Assembly (NCBI GenBank): GCA_963739435.1
Contig: CAVUAN010000011.1
Coordinates: forward strand, 1-56,629
DNA from: CAVUAN01 sp963739435
GTDB taxonomy: Bacteria; Acidobacteriota; Thermoanaerobaculia; UBA5066; Gp7-AA6
Reading direction: 5' to 3'
DNA: 56,629 nucleotides
The notes below the pieces were generated by a model. It saw nothing but the letters and a program-made list of their open reading frames with translations, made no database searches and had not been told where the DNA came from. Positions 1 to 6,907 of this stretch are shown piece after piece. Within the stretch, counting starts at the first letter, position 1; every line of letters starts with the position of its first letter. Made by a program: the position numbers and the translations under genes.

Positions 1-21
1 CCAAATAGCGGATCCGTTTGC

Positions 22-61
22 GCGCCGGCCCGGCGGCGAGGAGGAGGCGCCGGGCCGGCGC
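22..61. repeat. Perfect 14-bp inverted repeat (GC hairpin)
   Basis: Positions 22-35 and 48-61 are exact reverse complements (GCGCCGGCCCGGCG and its partner), separated by a 12-nt loop. There is no T tract, so a simple intrinsic terminator is not evident. The purine-rich loop (GAGGAGG at 41-47) resembles a Shine-Dalgarno sequence but is 28 nt from the next start codon at 76, which is too far for normal initiation. It may end an upstream transcript or shape the leader of the acetyltransferase gene. Confidence 0.7.
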
Positions 62-75
62 ATAGAATTGGCCGG

Positions 76-939
76 ATGTCGGCACGGCTCGTGCGCCTGC
101 TCGGCGCCGCGGATGCGCCGGCGTTCCTTGGCTTTCTGGGCCCGCGCGCCGAAAGCTCTCTCTTCCTGCTGGCCAACGCACGGCAGGCGGGCCTCACGGA
201 CCGGGGGCAGCCCTTCGAGGGCACCTACGCGGGAGCCTTCGAGGACGGGCAGCTCGCGGCCGTTGCGGCTCACTTCTGGAATGGGATCGTGGCCTTGCAG
301 GCGCCCGCGCACCTGGAGGAGGTCGTTCGATGTGCCACCCTGGCCTCGGGGCGCGCCGTGTCCGGACTGACGGGGCCCCACGACCAGGTTGTCGCAGCTC
401 GCGGCGTGCTCGGCGCGTTCGCGCGCCCGGCGGCCGTCGAGGAGCCCGAGGAGCTCTTCGCGCTGAACCTGGAAAACCTGGTCGTCCCGGAATCGGTCCT
501 TTCCGGCGCCGTGCGCTGCCGGCGGCCGCTCGAGGACGACATCAGCCTGCTCGCTGCCTGGCGGTCGGCCTATCGGCGCGAGGTCTTGAATGAGCCGGCT
601 GGAGCCGCAAACGACGACGCCGGGCGGGACGACGTCCGGGTGTTGCAATCCGCGGGCTCCCACTTCCTGCTCGAAGCGGGAGAGGAGGCGGCGCCCGTTG
701 CGTATTCCGCGTTCAACGCGCGCCTGCCGGAGATCGTCCAGGTCGGAGGCGTCTGGACGCCGCCTGACCTGCGCGGCCGCGGTTACGCTCGCGCCGTCGT
801 TGCCGGATCGCTTCGTGACGCGCGCGGGGAGGGAGTCGGCCGCGCCGTGCTCTTCACCTCGAACCCGGCGGCGCGGCGCTCGTACGAAGCTCTCGGGTTC
901 CGGAAGGTCGGGGACTACGGGTTGGTGATCTTCCGCTAG
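76..939 (+). CDS. GNAT-family N-acetyltransferase
   Basis: A 287-residue protein whose C-terminal part (about 205-287) matches the GNAT acetyl-CoA-binding fold. The segment VWTPPDLRGRGYARAVV carries the R-G-R-G-Y-A pyrophosphate-binding loop, and the tail NPAARRSYEALGFRKVGDY is the typical last helix and strand of the family. The N-terminal 200 residues are divergent, as in two-domain GNAT/FR47-like proteins. The substrate cannot be inferred. The gene stands alone, preceded by a strong hairpin at 22-61 and followed by a 159-bp gap before the next gene. The start at 76 gives a normal-length protein but has no close ribosome binding site. Confidence 0.88.
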   Translation: MSARLVRLLGAADAPAFLGFLGPRAESSLFLLANARQAGLTDRGQPFEGTYAGAFEDGQLAAVAAHFWNGIVALQAPAHLEEVVRCATLASGRAVSGLTGPHDQVVAARGVLGAFARPAAVEEPEELFALNLENLVVPESVLSGAVRCRRPLEDDISLLAAWRSAYRREVLNEPAGAANDDAGRDDVRVLQSAGSHFLLEAGEEAAPVAYSAFNARLPEIVQVGGVWTPPDLRGRGYARAVVAGSLRDARGEGVGRAVLFTSNPAARRSYEALGFRKVGDYGLVIFR

Positions 940-1090
940 TCGGGCGATCGGGCCATGATTTCGGGCCGATTCGTCGCCGTGGGCAACCATACGGGGGTGT
1001 TTTTTGCCAGAAAGCTGCATCCTCCTTAAGGAAACGGTGGGCATTGCAGGGCCCGGATTTGCCCCCTACCTCGGCTGGGGCCCGGGGGGG

Positions 1091-1096
1091 TATAAT
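1091..1096 (+). promoter_or_regulatory. Consensus -10 hexamer TATAAT
   Basis: A perfect TATAAT lies two bases before the ATG at 1099. Transcription from it would begin near 1103, inside the annotated frame, which favours the in-frame ATG at 1111 as the real start. No good -35 element is seen 16-18 bp upstream. Confidence 0.5.
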
Positions 1097-1098
1097 CC

Positions 1099-1473
1099 AT
1101 GCACAAGATCATGAGCACGGCCATCGGCTTCATCGAAACCAGCGATACAGCCTCCGTTTTCGGAGGGGATGTGGCCGACCAGGTCGCTCTGCGCCTCGAT
1201 CCCACGCGGCGGTGCATGCTGCGCTTCGAGATCCGCCTGTCGCAGGGCGACGACGAGGAGGCCCTGCGCTACGCGCGGCGGGCCATGATTCGCGAGGAGC
1301 GGACCCGCGGCCTCGAGTGGGACGAGCCCTCGATGGAAGACCCGACCTTCACAGGACGAGAGATCCGCTGGTTTGCCCTGGTTTCCCAGGCGAGCTGGTG
1401 CCGGCAGAAGGTCGCCGAGCTCTTCGAGCGCGCTAACCGGGCGCGCGCGGCTCTCCAGGCCCTCAACGGCTGA
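1099..1473 (+). CDS. Small protein of unknown family, paralogue of the next gene
   Basis: A 124-residue soluble protein that I do not recognise. Its C-terminal half aligns with the following gene (1609-1968): both have an (Y/H)ARR(A/S)M(I/L)REE block, then EPS(M/L)ED(P/A)xF, a hydrophobic strand, Q(A/Q)SWCxQK and a terminal helix ending in a (L/R)xAL(Q/E)ALxxG-like sequence. There is no signal peptide or membrane segment. The start is uncertain: a consensus -10 box ends two bases before ATG 1099, so ATG 1111 may be used and would remove four residues. The conserved Trp-Cys pair within SWCxQK is the most distinctive residue pattern. Confidence 0.72.
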   Translation: MHKIMSTAIGFIETSDTASVFGGDVADQVALRLDPTRRCMLRFEIRLSQGDDEEALRYARRAMIREERTRGLEWDEPSMEDPTFTGREIRWFALVSQASWCRQKVAELFERANRARAALQALNG

Positions 1474-1608
1474 ACGTTTCGTCACGAAACGTTACGTTTT
1501 CCGGGCTCCTCCGCCTCGCATCCGGTTGCCACTTCCGTCAAACCCCCTGATCACAGGCGCTTAAGCGGGTAGCGGCCTCAGGCACGCTCCTCGCAGCCTC
1601 CGAGGGAC

Positions 1609-1968
1609 ATGCGAGCCCTGATCGTCCTCGAGGGAATCTCGACTGACGGACCCGGCGCCTCTTCTTCAGGCTCGGCCGCCCTCGATCTCGCGGAGGAGCC
1701 CTCTGTGACCCTCCGGTTCGCCTTCGGGGAAACCGACAGCCCCGCCATCGACGCCATCCGCCACGCGCGGCGCTCCATGTTGCGGGAAGAGTGGACGCTG
1801 GGCCGCGGACCGGGGGAGCCCTCGCTCGAGGACGCCGTCTTCTCGCCCGTGGGCGTCGTCTGGGTCGTGCCTGCGGATCAGCAGTCCTGGTGTCTCCAGA
1901 AGATGGAAGACCTGGCTGCGCGGGCCGAGCGCTCGCTCGAAGCCCTGGAAGTCGGGAAGACCGGGTAG
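1609..1968 (+). CDS. Small protein of unknown family, paralogue of the preceding gene
   Basis: A 119-residue protein homologous over roughly its last 70 residues to the product of 1099-1473, sharing HARRSMLREE, EPSLEDAVF and QQSWCLQKMEDL. The N-terminal 45 residues differ. The ATG at 1609 is preceded by a plausible GAGGG ribosome binding site at 1600-1604. No signal peptide, membrane segment or catalytic motif is visible. The two genes probably arose by tandem duplication; the 135-bp spacer between them carries no obvious structure. The function is unknown and I make no assignment. Confidence 0.75.
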   Translation: MRALIVLEGISTDGPGASSSGSAALDLAEEPSVTLRFAFGETDSPAIDAIRHARRSMLREEWTLGRGPGEPSLEDAVFSPVGVVWVVPADQQSWCLQKMEDLAARAERSLEALEVGKTG

Positions 1969-2010
1969 GCTAGCCCGGCAGACTCAGACGGCGTAGTCTA
2001 GGCACTGCAG

Positions 2011-2406
2011 ATGCGGCGCCGATTGGGTCGGTTTCTCGTTCTGGCGATAGCGGCCGCTGCCTTCTGGTGGTGGTTCACCCACGGCAAGCCGTCCGCCGGA
2101 CAGATGGTGGATGACCTCACGCGGCCACTCTTGGGGTCCAAGGCCGCCGTGCAGGAATCCGAGCGAAACCGGGTCTCGGGAGAAGCGGTCGGCGTGATCG
2201 CGACGGACCAGCCCGAACCGCAGATCGAGATGCTGAAGGTCGGCATGAGATTTCGCGAAGTCCGCGAGCTTCTGGGAGAACCCAGCCTCGTCGAAACTCC
2301 GAAGATCGAAAAGGGAAAGCCCGAAACGGTTCGCTGGACGTACAAGGCGGCTCATCGGCTCCTGGTCTTCGAGGACGGCCGTCTCGTTTCGATCAGCATC
2401 CTGTAG
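2011..2406 (+). CDS. Membrane-anchored protein with SmpA/BamE-like C-terminal domain
   Basis: A 131-residue protein with one N-terminal membrane segment (about residues 6-22, LVLAIAAAAFWWWF) and a short periplasmic domain. The latter contains LKVGMRFREVRELLGEPSLVE followed by a WTYK strand and a hydrophobic final strand, the pattern of SmpA/OmlA (BamE-like) modules, which often sit in small envelope proteins. The last 55 bp overlap the 3' end of glucokinase on the opposite strand. A TAGTCT box at 1994-1999 could be the -10 element. The precise role is unknown; a link to outer-membrane assembly is only a family-level suggestion. Confidence 0.72.
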   Translation: MRRRLGRFLVLAIAAAAFWWWFTHGKPSAGQMVDDLTRPLLGSKAAVQESERNRVSGEAVGVIATDQPEPQIEMLKVGMRFREVRELLGEPSLVETPKIEKGKPETVRWTYKAAHRLLVFEDGRLVSISIL

Positions 2407-3371
2407 GCGGCGGCCGCCGCTCCGAACAGGCCGAGCTCCGGCTCCAGCACGACACGCACGGGCACGTCTTGGAGCAGCCGATCGAGCGGCGGCTTTCCTC
2501 GGAATGCCTCGAGGAAGCCCTCACGGCGCAAGGCGGGCAGGATCTTGGGCGCAATGCCCCCGGCCACATAGATCCCGCCCGTGGCGCGGTATTGAAGGGC
2601 CAGGTTGCCGGCCTCGGAGCCGTAGATCGCGACGAAGAGCTCGAGCGCCTCGACGCAGAGCCGGTCGCGGCGAGAAATCGCAAACCGGCTGATCACCGCC
2701 GACCGGTCCTCCGACTGGAAGGAGCGGCGCACGGCCTCGCTCTCGCGCGCCGCGCCCTCCTCCTTGAGGAAATCGTAGATCAAACGCAGGCCTTCGCCCG
2801 AGAGGATGCGGTCGCGGTCGACGCGCCCGTAAAGCTTGCGGACGAAGCGCACGAGCCCGTCCTCCCGCGGCGTGCGCGGTCCGAAATCCGCGTGCCCGCC
2901 CTCCGAGGCGAACGGCTCGTACCGGCCGCCGAGGAAGAGCAGCACGGCCTGTCCGAGGCCTGTTCCCGCGCCGATCAACCCAATCGGCCCGCCCGGCTCC
3001 GGACGGCCTCGCGCCAGAACGGCCATGTGACGGGCCGGGACGTAGGACAGGCCCAGGGCTGCGGCGACAAAGTCGTTCACGAGGCGGATCCGGCGCACGC
3101 CGAGATGCCGGGACAGGCGCCGCTCCTCGATCACCCAGGGCAGCTTCGTCACGCGGGCCTTTCCGTCCCGCACGGGGCCCGCAACGCCGAACGCCGCGGC
3201 GGCTGGAGGATGCCTTTGCCCCGCGAGGAAGTCCTCGAGAACGTGCTCGAGGCTCTTAAACTGCGCGCTCGGATAACGAGCGTTTCTTACGACGGAGAGA
3301 GAGCGGGGGCCGATATCGACGATCGCGACAGACGTCTTGGTTCCGCCGACGTCGCCGGCTAAGACGCGCAT
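2352..3371 (-). CDS. glk: Glucokinase
   Basis: The protein (339 residues from the chosen start) phosphorylates glucose with ATP to glucose 6-phosphate in the cytoplasm. It begins MRVLAGDVGGTKTS, the phosphate-1 loop of the bacterial glucokinase family. It also has LVNDFVAAALGL, the GAGTGLGQA motif and SEGGHADFGPR, whose Glu and His contact the sugar. An in-frame start 18 codons upstream (3425) exists, but ATG 3371 places the P-loop at the usual position. A GC-rich hairpin with a T tract reading in the same direction lies upstream (3424-3459). The C-terminal codons overlap the convergent BamE-like gene by 55 bp. Length and motifs agree well with the family. Confidence 0.93.
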   Translation of the reverse strand: MRVLAGDVGGTKTSVAIVDIGPRSLSVVRNARYPSAQFKSLEHVLEDFLAGQRHPPAAAAFGVAGPVRDGKARVTKLPWVIEERRLSRHLGVRRIRLVNDFVAAALGLSYVPARHMAVLARGRPEPGGPIGLIGAGTGLGQAVLLFLGGRYEPFASEGGHADFGPRTPREDGLVRFVRKLYGRVDRDRILSGEGLRLIYDFLKEEGAARESEAVRRSFQSEDRSAVISRFAISRRDRLCVEALELFVAIYGSEAGNLALQYRATGGIYVAGGIAPKILPALRREGFLEAFRGKPPLDRLLQDVPVRVVLEPELGLFGAAAAAYRMLIETRRPSSKTRSR

Positions 3372-3423
3372 GACGGCCAACCTACCAAGAGACTGGCCTA
3401 AGAACAGCGAGGTTCGTCGGGGC

Positions 3424-3459
3424 AAAAAAAACCCCGGGTCGGGGTGGGGCCGCCCGGGG
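3424..3459 (-). terminator. Intrinsic terminator-like hairpin with T8 tract, upstream of glk
   Basis: Read on the minus strand, CCCCGGG and CCCGGGG (3432-3438 and 3453-3459) pair around a 14-nt loop and are followed directly by eight T residues (3431-3424). It lies between glk (start 3371) and the divergent PLD gene, where no minus-strand protein gene needs a terminator. It may be a glk leader attenuator or the end of a small RNA. Confidence 0.6.
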
Positions 3460-3645
3460 GGCGAAAGGAGGAGGTGAGGTTTTTGACCTCGCCGACATGG
3501 GGAATTGCAATAGGCTGGCCAGCTGGGACGCTGCTTCTAAGTGGTTGATTTCATGATATTTAGTATTGCCGGACCCGAAACCGTATGACGATAATTGGCA
3601 GGCTTTGATCAGGAAGGGTCACCTAACGGGACGGTCTGCCTCGAT

Positions 3646-3659
3646 CGTGAATAATCCGG
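3646..3659. repeat. Solo copy of the MITE terminal repeat
   Basis: The 14 bases CGTGAATAATCCGG are identical to the inner part of the right terminal repeat of the element at 29253-29495 (29476-29489). A match this long is unlikely by chance in a window of this size. No partner end is visible within several hundred bases, so it looks like the remnant end of a mobile element. It sits just before the preferred start of the PLD lipoprotein gene. Confidence 0.45.
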
Positions 3660-3661
3660 CG

Positions 3662-4942
3662 GTGATCCGTCGCTCTGACCGCCTCTCTGGACGCTCTCCC
3701 TTCGTCGCCGTTTTGATCTCGGCCTCCATCGCGGCGAGCGGCTGTTCCTACATCTTTTCCGAGAAGCAGACCTCCTACCAGTACGAGCCGGCCTATGGAG
3801 TCGCCAGCCCCGAGTTCCGCCGGTCGCTCGAAGCCCTCGGAGCCGAGTTGATGGCCAACAACGCCGCTCAGCTCTTGGAGAACGGCGATGCCTGCTTCGG
3901 CGCGATGCTCGATGCGATCCGCGGAGCCCGCCAGAGCGTCAACATGGAGGTCTACATTTTTGGCCACGACGAGGTCGCGAGGCGATTCGCCGACGCGCTG
4001 GCTGAGCGCGCCCGGGCGGGGGTCGACGTGCGCCTCCTCGTCGACTCCTTTGGCTCGAGCCTGGGCCCCCTGAGCGAGCTCATGACATCGGCCGGCGTGC
4101 GCGTTTTTGAATACAAGCCGCTCCGGATCTACTCGATCTTCACCGTCGGCAATCGCACCCACCGGAGGATCCTGACAGTCGACGGCCGGACCGGGTTCAC
4201 GGGCGGTATCGGTATCGACAACCGCTGGAAGGGCGATGCCCGCAACCCAGAGGAATGGCGCGACACGATGATCCGCATCGAAGGGCCCGTCGTCGCCGAG
4301 CTCCAGCACATCTTTCTCGAGGACTGGCTGCACACGACGGGCGAAGTCCTCCACGGAGATCGGCAGTTCCCGCCGATGGGCGCGGCCGGGGACAAGCTCG
4401 CCCAGGCCGTTTCGAGCTCGCGCACCGACCAGAGCTCGATAGCCAAGCTCGTTTTCTACATGGCCATCCAGGCTTCGCGCCAGCGCATCTGGATCGAGAA
4501 CGCCTACTTCGTGCCCGACCGGCAGATCCGCGAGGGCCTCGTGCGGGCCGCCGCCCGCGGCGTAGACGTGAAAGTGATCGTGCCAGGCAAGTACAACGAC
4601 AGCCCGAACGTGCGGGCGGCCTCCCGATTCCACTATGGCGAGCTGCTCGATGGCGGCGTGCAGATCTACGAATTCCAACCGACGATGATGCACAACAAGG
4701 TGATGGTGGTGGACTCGCTCTGGGCGTCGATCGGTTCGATCAACTTCGTGAATCGCTCGATGCGCAAGAACGCCGAGATTTCCGTGACCGTCTACGACGG
4801 GCCATTCGCCTCGGAGGTCGAACGGATGGTCGAGCGTGATCTGGCCCGATGCGAGGTGCTCTCCAAGCAGGCCTGGAAACACCGGGGCCTCCTCTCGCGA
4901 ATCGGAGAAACGTTCTTCTGGCTCTTCTCCGACAACTATTGA
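3662..4942 (+). CDS. Phospholipase D/cardiolipin-synthase-like lipoprotein
   Basis: A two-HKD PLD-superfamily protein, 426 residues from the preferred GTG start. That start gives a signal peptide ending in ASIAASG-Cys, a lipobox-like site; an upstream ATG at 3566 would place the Cys near residue 60, which is unlikely for a lipoprotein. The second motif is canonical (HNKVMVVD, residues about 344-351, followed by GSINF). The first reads HRRILTVD (about 167-174), so the usual Lys is Arg. Related enzymes transfer phosphatidyl groups to make cardiolipin or hydrolyse phospholipids. The gene is followed at once by the exonuclease gene. The substrate is not determinable. Confidence 0.85.
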   Translation: MIRRSDRLSGRSPFVAVLISASIAASGCSYIFSEKQTSYQYEPAYGVASPEFRRSLEALGAELMANNAAQLLENGDACFGAMLDAIRGARQSVNMEVYIFGHDEVARRFADALAERARAGVDVRLLVDSFGSSLGPLSELMTSAGVRVFEYKPLRIYSIFTVGNRTHRRILTVDGRTGFTGGIGIDNRWKGDARNPEEWRDTMIRIEGPVVAELQHIFLEDWLHTTGEVLHGDRQFPPMGAAGDKLAQAVSSSRTDQSSIAKLVFYMAIQASRQRIWIENAYFVPDRQIREGLVRAAARGVDVKVIVPGKYNDSPNVRAASRFHYGELLDGGVQIYEFQPTMMHNKVMVVDSLWASIGSINFVNRSMRKNAEISVTVYDGPFASEVERMVERDLARCEVLSKQAWKHRGLLSRIGETFFWLFSDNY

Positions 4943-4980
4943 GGAATCGGGGTCGGACATCACTTGTCCGCCCGGGACAG

Positions 4981-4986
4981 TACAAT
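4981..4986 (+). promoter_or_regulatory. -10 box TACAAT, 7 nt before a GTG start
   Basis: TACAAT ends 7 nt before GTG 4994, which puts the expected transcription start at or next to the start codon. This suggests a leaderless mRNA and supports GTG 4994 over the upstream TTG 4964. There is no clear -35 element. Confidence 0.5.
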
Positions 4987-4993
4987 CCACGCC

Positions 4994-5779
4994 GTGATCC
5001 ACGAAACGCTGAAGCTCGATCGCCCCCTCGTCGTCTTCGACACGGAGACGACCGGGACGAACCCGCGCTCGGATCGGATCGTCGAGATCGCCTGCCTGAA
5101 GATCCATCCGGACGGCCGCCGCGAGGAGTTCGTCAAGAGGCTCAACCCGCGGATGCCGATCCCGCCTTCATCCACGGCCATCCACGGCATCAGCGACGCC
5201 GACGTGAAGGACGCGCCGACCTTCAAAGAGGCGGCGGCGGAGCTCGCGCGCTTCCTGGAGGGCTGCGATCTCGGGGGCTACAACATCACGGGCTTCGATC
5301 TGCCGATCCTCCGGATCGAGTTCCTCCGGGCCGAGGTGCCGTTTTCGATCGCGGACCGGCGTCTCGTGGACTCACAGCGCATCTTCTTCGCGAAGGAGCC
5401 GCGTCATCTCTCGGCGGCCGCGCGCTTCTACTGCCAGGCCGAGCACGAGGGCGCCCACGGGGCCCTGGCCGATGCGGAGATGACTCTCAAAGTCCTCGCC
5501 GGCCAGCTCGCCCGGTACGAGGAGCTGCCGCATTCGGTCTCGGAGCTCCACGAGCTCTACTGCGCCGGGCTCGACCAGGACCTCGACCCGGAAGGGCGGT
5601 TCCGCCTCGTGAAGGGCGAACCGACCGTCAACTTCGGCAAGAACAGGGGCCGGGCTCTGAAGGACATCAGCCGGGAGGAGCCGGGGTTCCTGCGCTGGAT
5701 CCTGAAAGGCGACTTCTCCCAGTCCGTCAAGGACATCGCCCGAAAGTACCTGCCGCCCGAGGGAGACCTCTTCCGCTAG
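4994..5779 (+). CDS. DEDDh 3'-5' exonuclease (DnaQ/ExoX-like)
   Basis: A 261-residue DnaQ-family exonuclease. Exo I is VVFDTETTG with the catalytic Asp and Glu, followed by STAIHGISDADV. Exo II is GGYNITGFDLPIL with the second Asp, and Exo III is HGALADAEMT with the His and final Asp. The C-terminal 60 residues (VNFGKNRGRALKDISREEPGF onward) resemble the small domain found in exodeoxyribonuclease X-like proteins. The enzyme would remove nucleotides from DNA 3' ends in proofreading or repair. It lacks the polymerase-binding context of a true Pol III epsilon subunit. The GTG start is supported by the -10 box at 4981. It lies 51 bp downstream of the PLD gene but probably has its own promoter. 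Confidence 0.9.
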   Translation: MIHETLKLDRPLVVFDTETTGTNPRSDRIVEIACLKIHPDGRREEFVKRLNPRMPIPPSSTAIHGISDADVKDAPTFKEAAAELARFLEGCDLGGYNITGFDLPILRIEFLRAEVPFSIADRRLVDSQRIFFAKEPRHLSAAARFYCQAEHEGAHGALADAEMTLKVLAGQLARYEELPHSVSELHELYCAGLDQDLDPEGRFRLVKGEPTVNFGKNRGRALKDISREEPGFLRWILKGDFSQSVKDIARKYLPPEGDLFR

Positions 5780-5790
5780 CGCGACGCCGG

Positions 5791-6366
5791 TTACTTTCCC
5801 TTTTCGGGCTTTTCGTCCTTCCCCAGCCTGCGAAAGCGGAGGGTCTCGCCGGAGACCGGATCCTGGATGAGGATCGTTCCGGGCTCGACCTCGATCTTCC
5901 ACTTGTGGGTCGCGCCGCGCATGGCGAGGGCGCACTGCGACCCGAGTGTCTCTCCCGCAAACCCGTCACCGCGCACCTTCAGATCGAAGCCGCACGCGGC
6001 GTTGGCCTCCTGCTCGGTGAAGCGGTTGGCGCTGGGAGACATCGCGGTGACCGTCGAATCGAAATGGGGAAGGTAGCCGAAGTAGACGCTGTTCCCCCGC
6101 GTCTCGAGACGGATCAGCCCCTGCTGGTGGACGTTGGTGTTCTCGAACTTCCCGCGCACCGCTAGGAACATCTCCCACCGGTGGACATCGGCCGTGATCG
6201 TCGTGATGTCGAGCTGCAAGGTGTTGTTGGGCGTCGCGCTGACGAATGTGCCCGAGAGCTGCTCGGCGAGAGCAATGGCGCTGTCGGTGTCGCCGGCAGC
6301 CTGCGCCAGAGAAGAAGCGAAGAACGCGGCGGCCAGCACGAAGGGGAGTCGGAATCTGGTCTTCAT
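5791..6366 (-). CDS. Secreted protein, CpcT/CpeT-like (tentative)
   Basis: A 191-residue exported protein with a clear Sec signal (MKTRFRLPFVLAAAFFASSLAQA). The ATG at 6366 has a strong GGAGGA ribosome binding site 3-4 nt upstream, which decides the start. The mature part contains ACGFDLKVRGDGFAGETLGSQC and a later IEVEPGTILIQDP segment, resembling the Cys-containing region of CpcT/CpeT-type proteins. Those act as bilin lyases in cyanobacteria but occur with unknown function in many non-phototrophs. It follows the lipoprotein gene by 16 bp and is probably co-transcribed with it. The family assignment is uncertain; export is well supported. Confidence 0.78.
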   Translation of the reverse strand: MKTRFRLPFVLAAAFFASSLAQAAGDTDSAIALAEQLSGTFVSATPNNTLQLDITTITADVHRWEMFLAVRGKFENTNVHQQGLIRLETRGNSVYFGYLPHFDSTVTAMSPSANRFTEQEANAACGFDLKVRGDGFAGETLGSQCALAMRGATHKWKIEVEPGTILIQDPVSGETLRFRRLGKDEKPEKGK

Positions 6367-6382
6367 GGGTCCTCCAAACTGC

Positions 6383-6907
6383 TCATCGGGCGGGAATCGC
6401 GCGAAGGCCATCGAGGGCGCGCTTCATGGCTGCCTCGAACACTCGGGTCAAGACTTCCTTCTCGTTGTTGACGTTGCGGTAGTTGGGCTGGCTGTCCTTC
6501 GCGTCGCATTCAAACTCCGTCAGCGCGCGGCCTTTCTCGCGCGCCGAGACCGTCCAGATCGCCTCAGCGTCCCACATCGCGTCGTTTCCATAGCTGTAGG
6601 TCGAGGAGAACGTGTTGATCTCGACTGTGATCGCCGGCGCGTCCGCTGCCGCGTTGTTCCAGACGCACCCGGGGAAGGACTTCCGGATTGAATCCGCGAC
6701 GAGCGCGGTCACCTTCTCGGAGTCGCGCCGCTCGGCGCGCCGGTCCAGAACATCGAGCTTCCACGAGGAGCGGCCTCCCGGGCAGGCGGCCTCGGCGTCG
6801 GGAGCGGACACGGGTTTCAAGCCACCCGGACCGCTCGGGCCGCAGCGCGAAGAAGTCAAGAGGCAGAGCCCAACAGGCAGCGCGGCACGCAGAATGCTCC
6901 GTTTCAT
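6383..6907 (-). CDS. Putative lipoprotein, in frame with the upstream regulator
   Basis: From the internal ATG at 6907 the sequence MKRSILRAALPVGLCLLTSSRC is a convincing lipoprotein signal ending at a Cys, giving a 174-residue protein. The mature part has TALVADSIRKSFPGCVWNN, WDAEAIWTVSAREKGRAL and a C-terminal helix, but no family I can name. A modest AAGAAG ribosome binding site precedes the ATG. The same reading frame runs unbroken from the WYL regulator upstream, so it could also be made as the C-terminus of a 520-residue fusion. I favour separate translation, because a lipobox inside a cytoplasmic regulator makes little sense. Confidence 0.7.
   Translation of the reverse strand: MKRSILRAALPVGLCLLTSSRCGPSGPGGLKPVSAPDAEAACPGGRSSWKLDVLDRRAERRDSEKVTALVADSIRKSFPGCVWNNAAADAPAITVEINTFSSTYSYGNDAMWDAEAIWTVSAREKGRALTEFECDAKDSQPNYRNVNNEKEVLTRVFEAAMKRALDGLRAIPAR

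Noticed and set aside
1969..1979. GCTAGCCCGG near 1969, resembling the outer MITE end
   Set aside because: The match stops before the ATTATTCACG core, and the sequence overlaps the end of a gene; probably chance.
4964..4993. TTG start at 4964 for the exonuclease
   Set aside because: It lies upstream of the likely -10 box at 4981 and has no ribosome binding site; GTG 4994 fits better.
3623..5107. Long antisense frame (494 codons) opposite the PLD and exonuclease genes
   Set aside because: It is a shadow frame typical of GC-rich DNA; the plus strand has the conserved HKD and DEDDh motifs.
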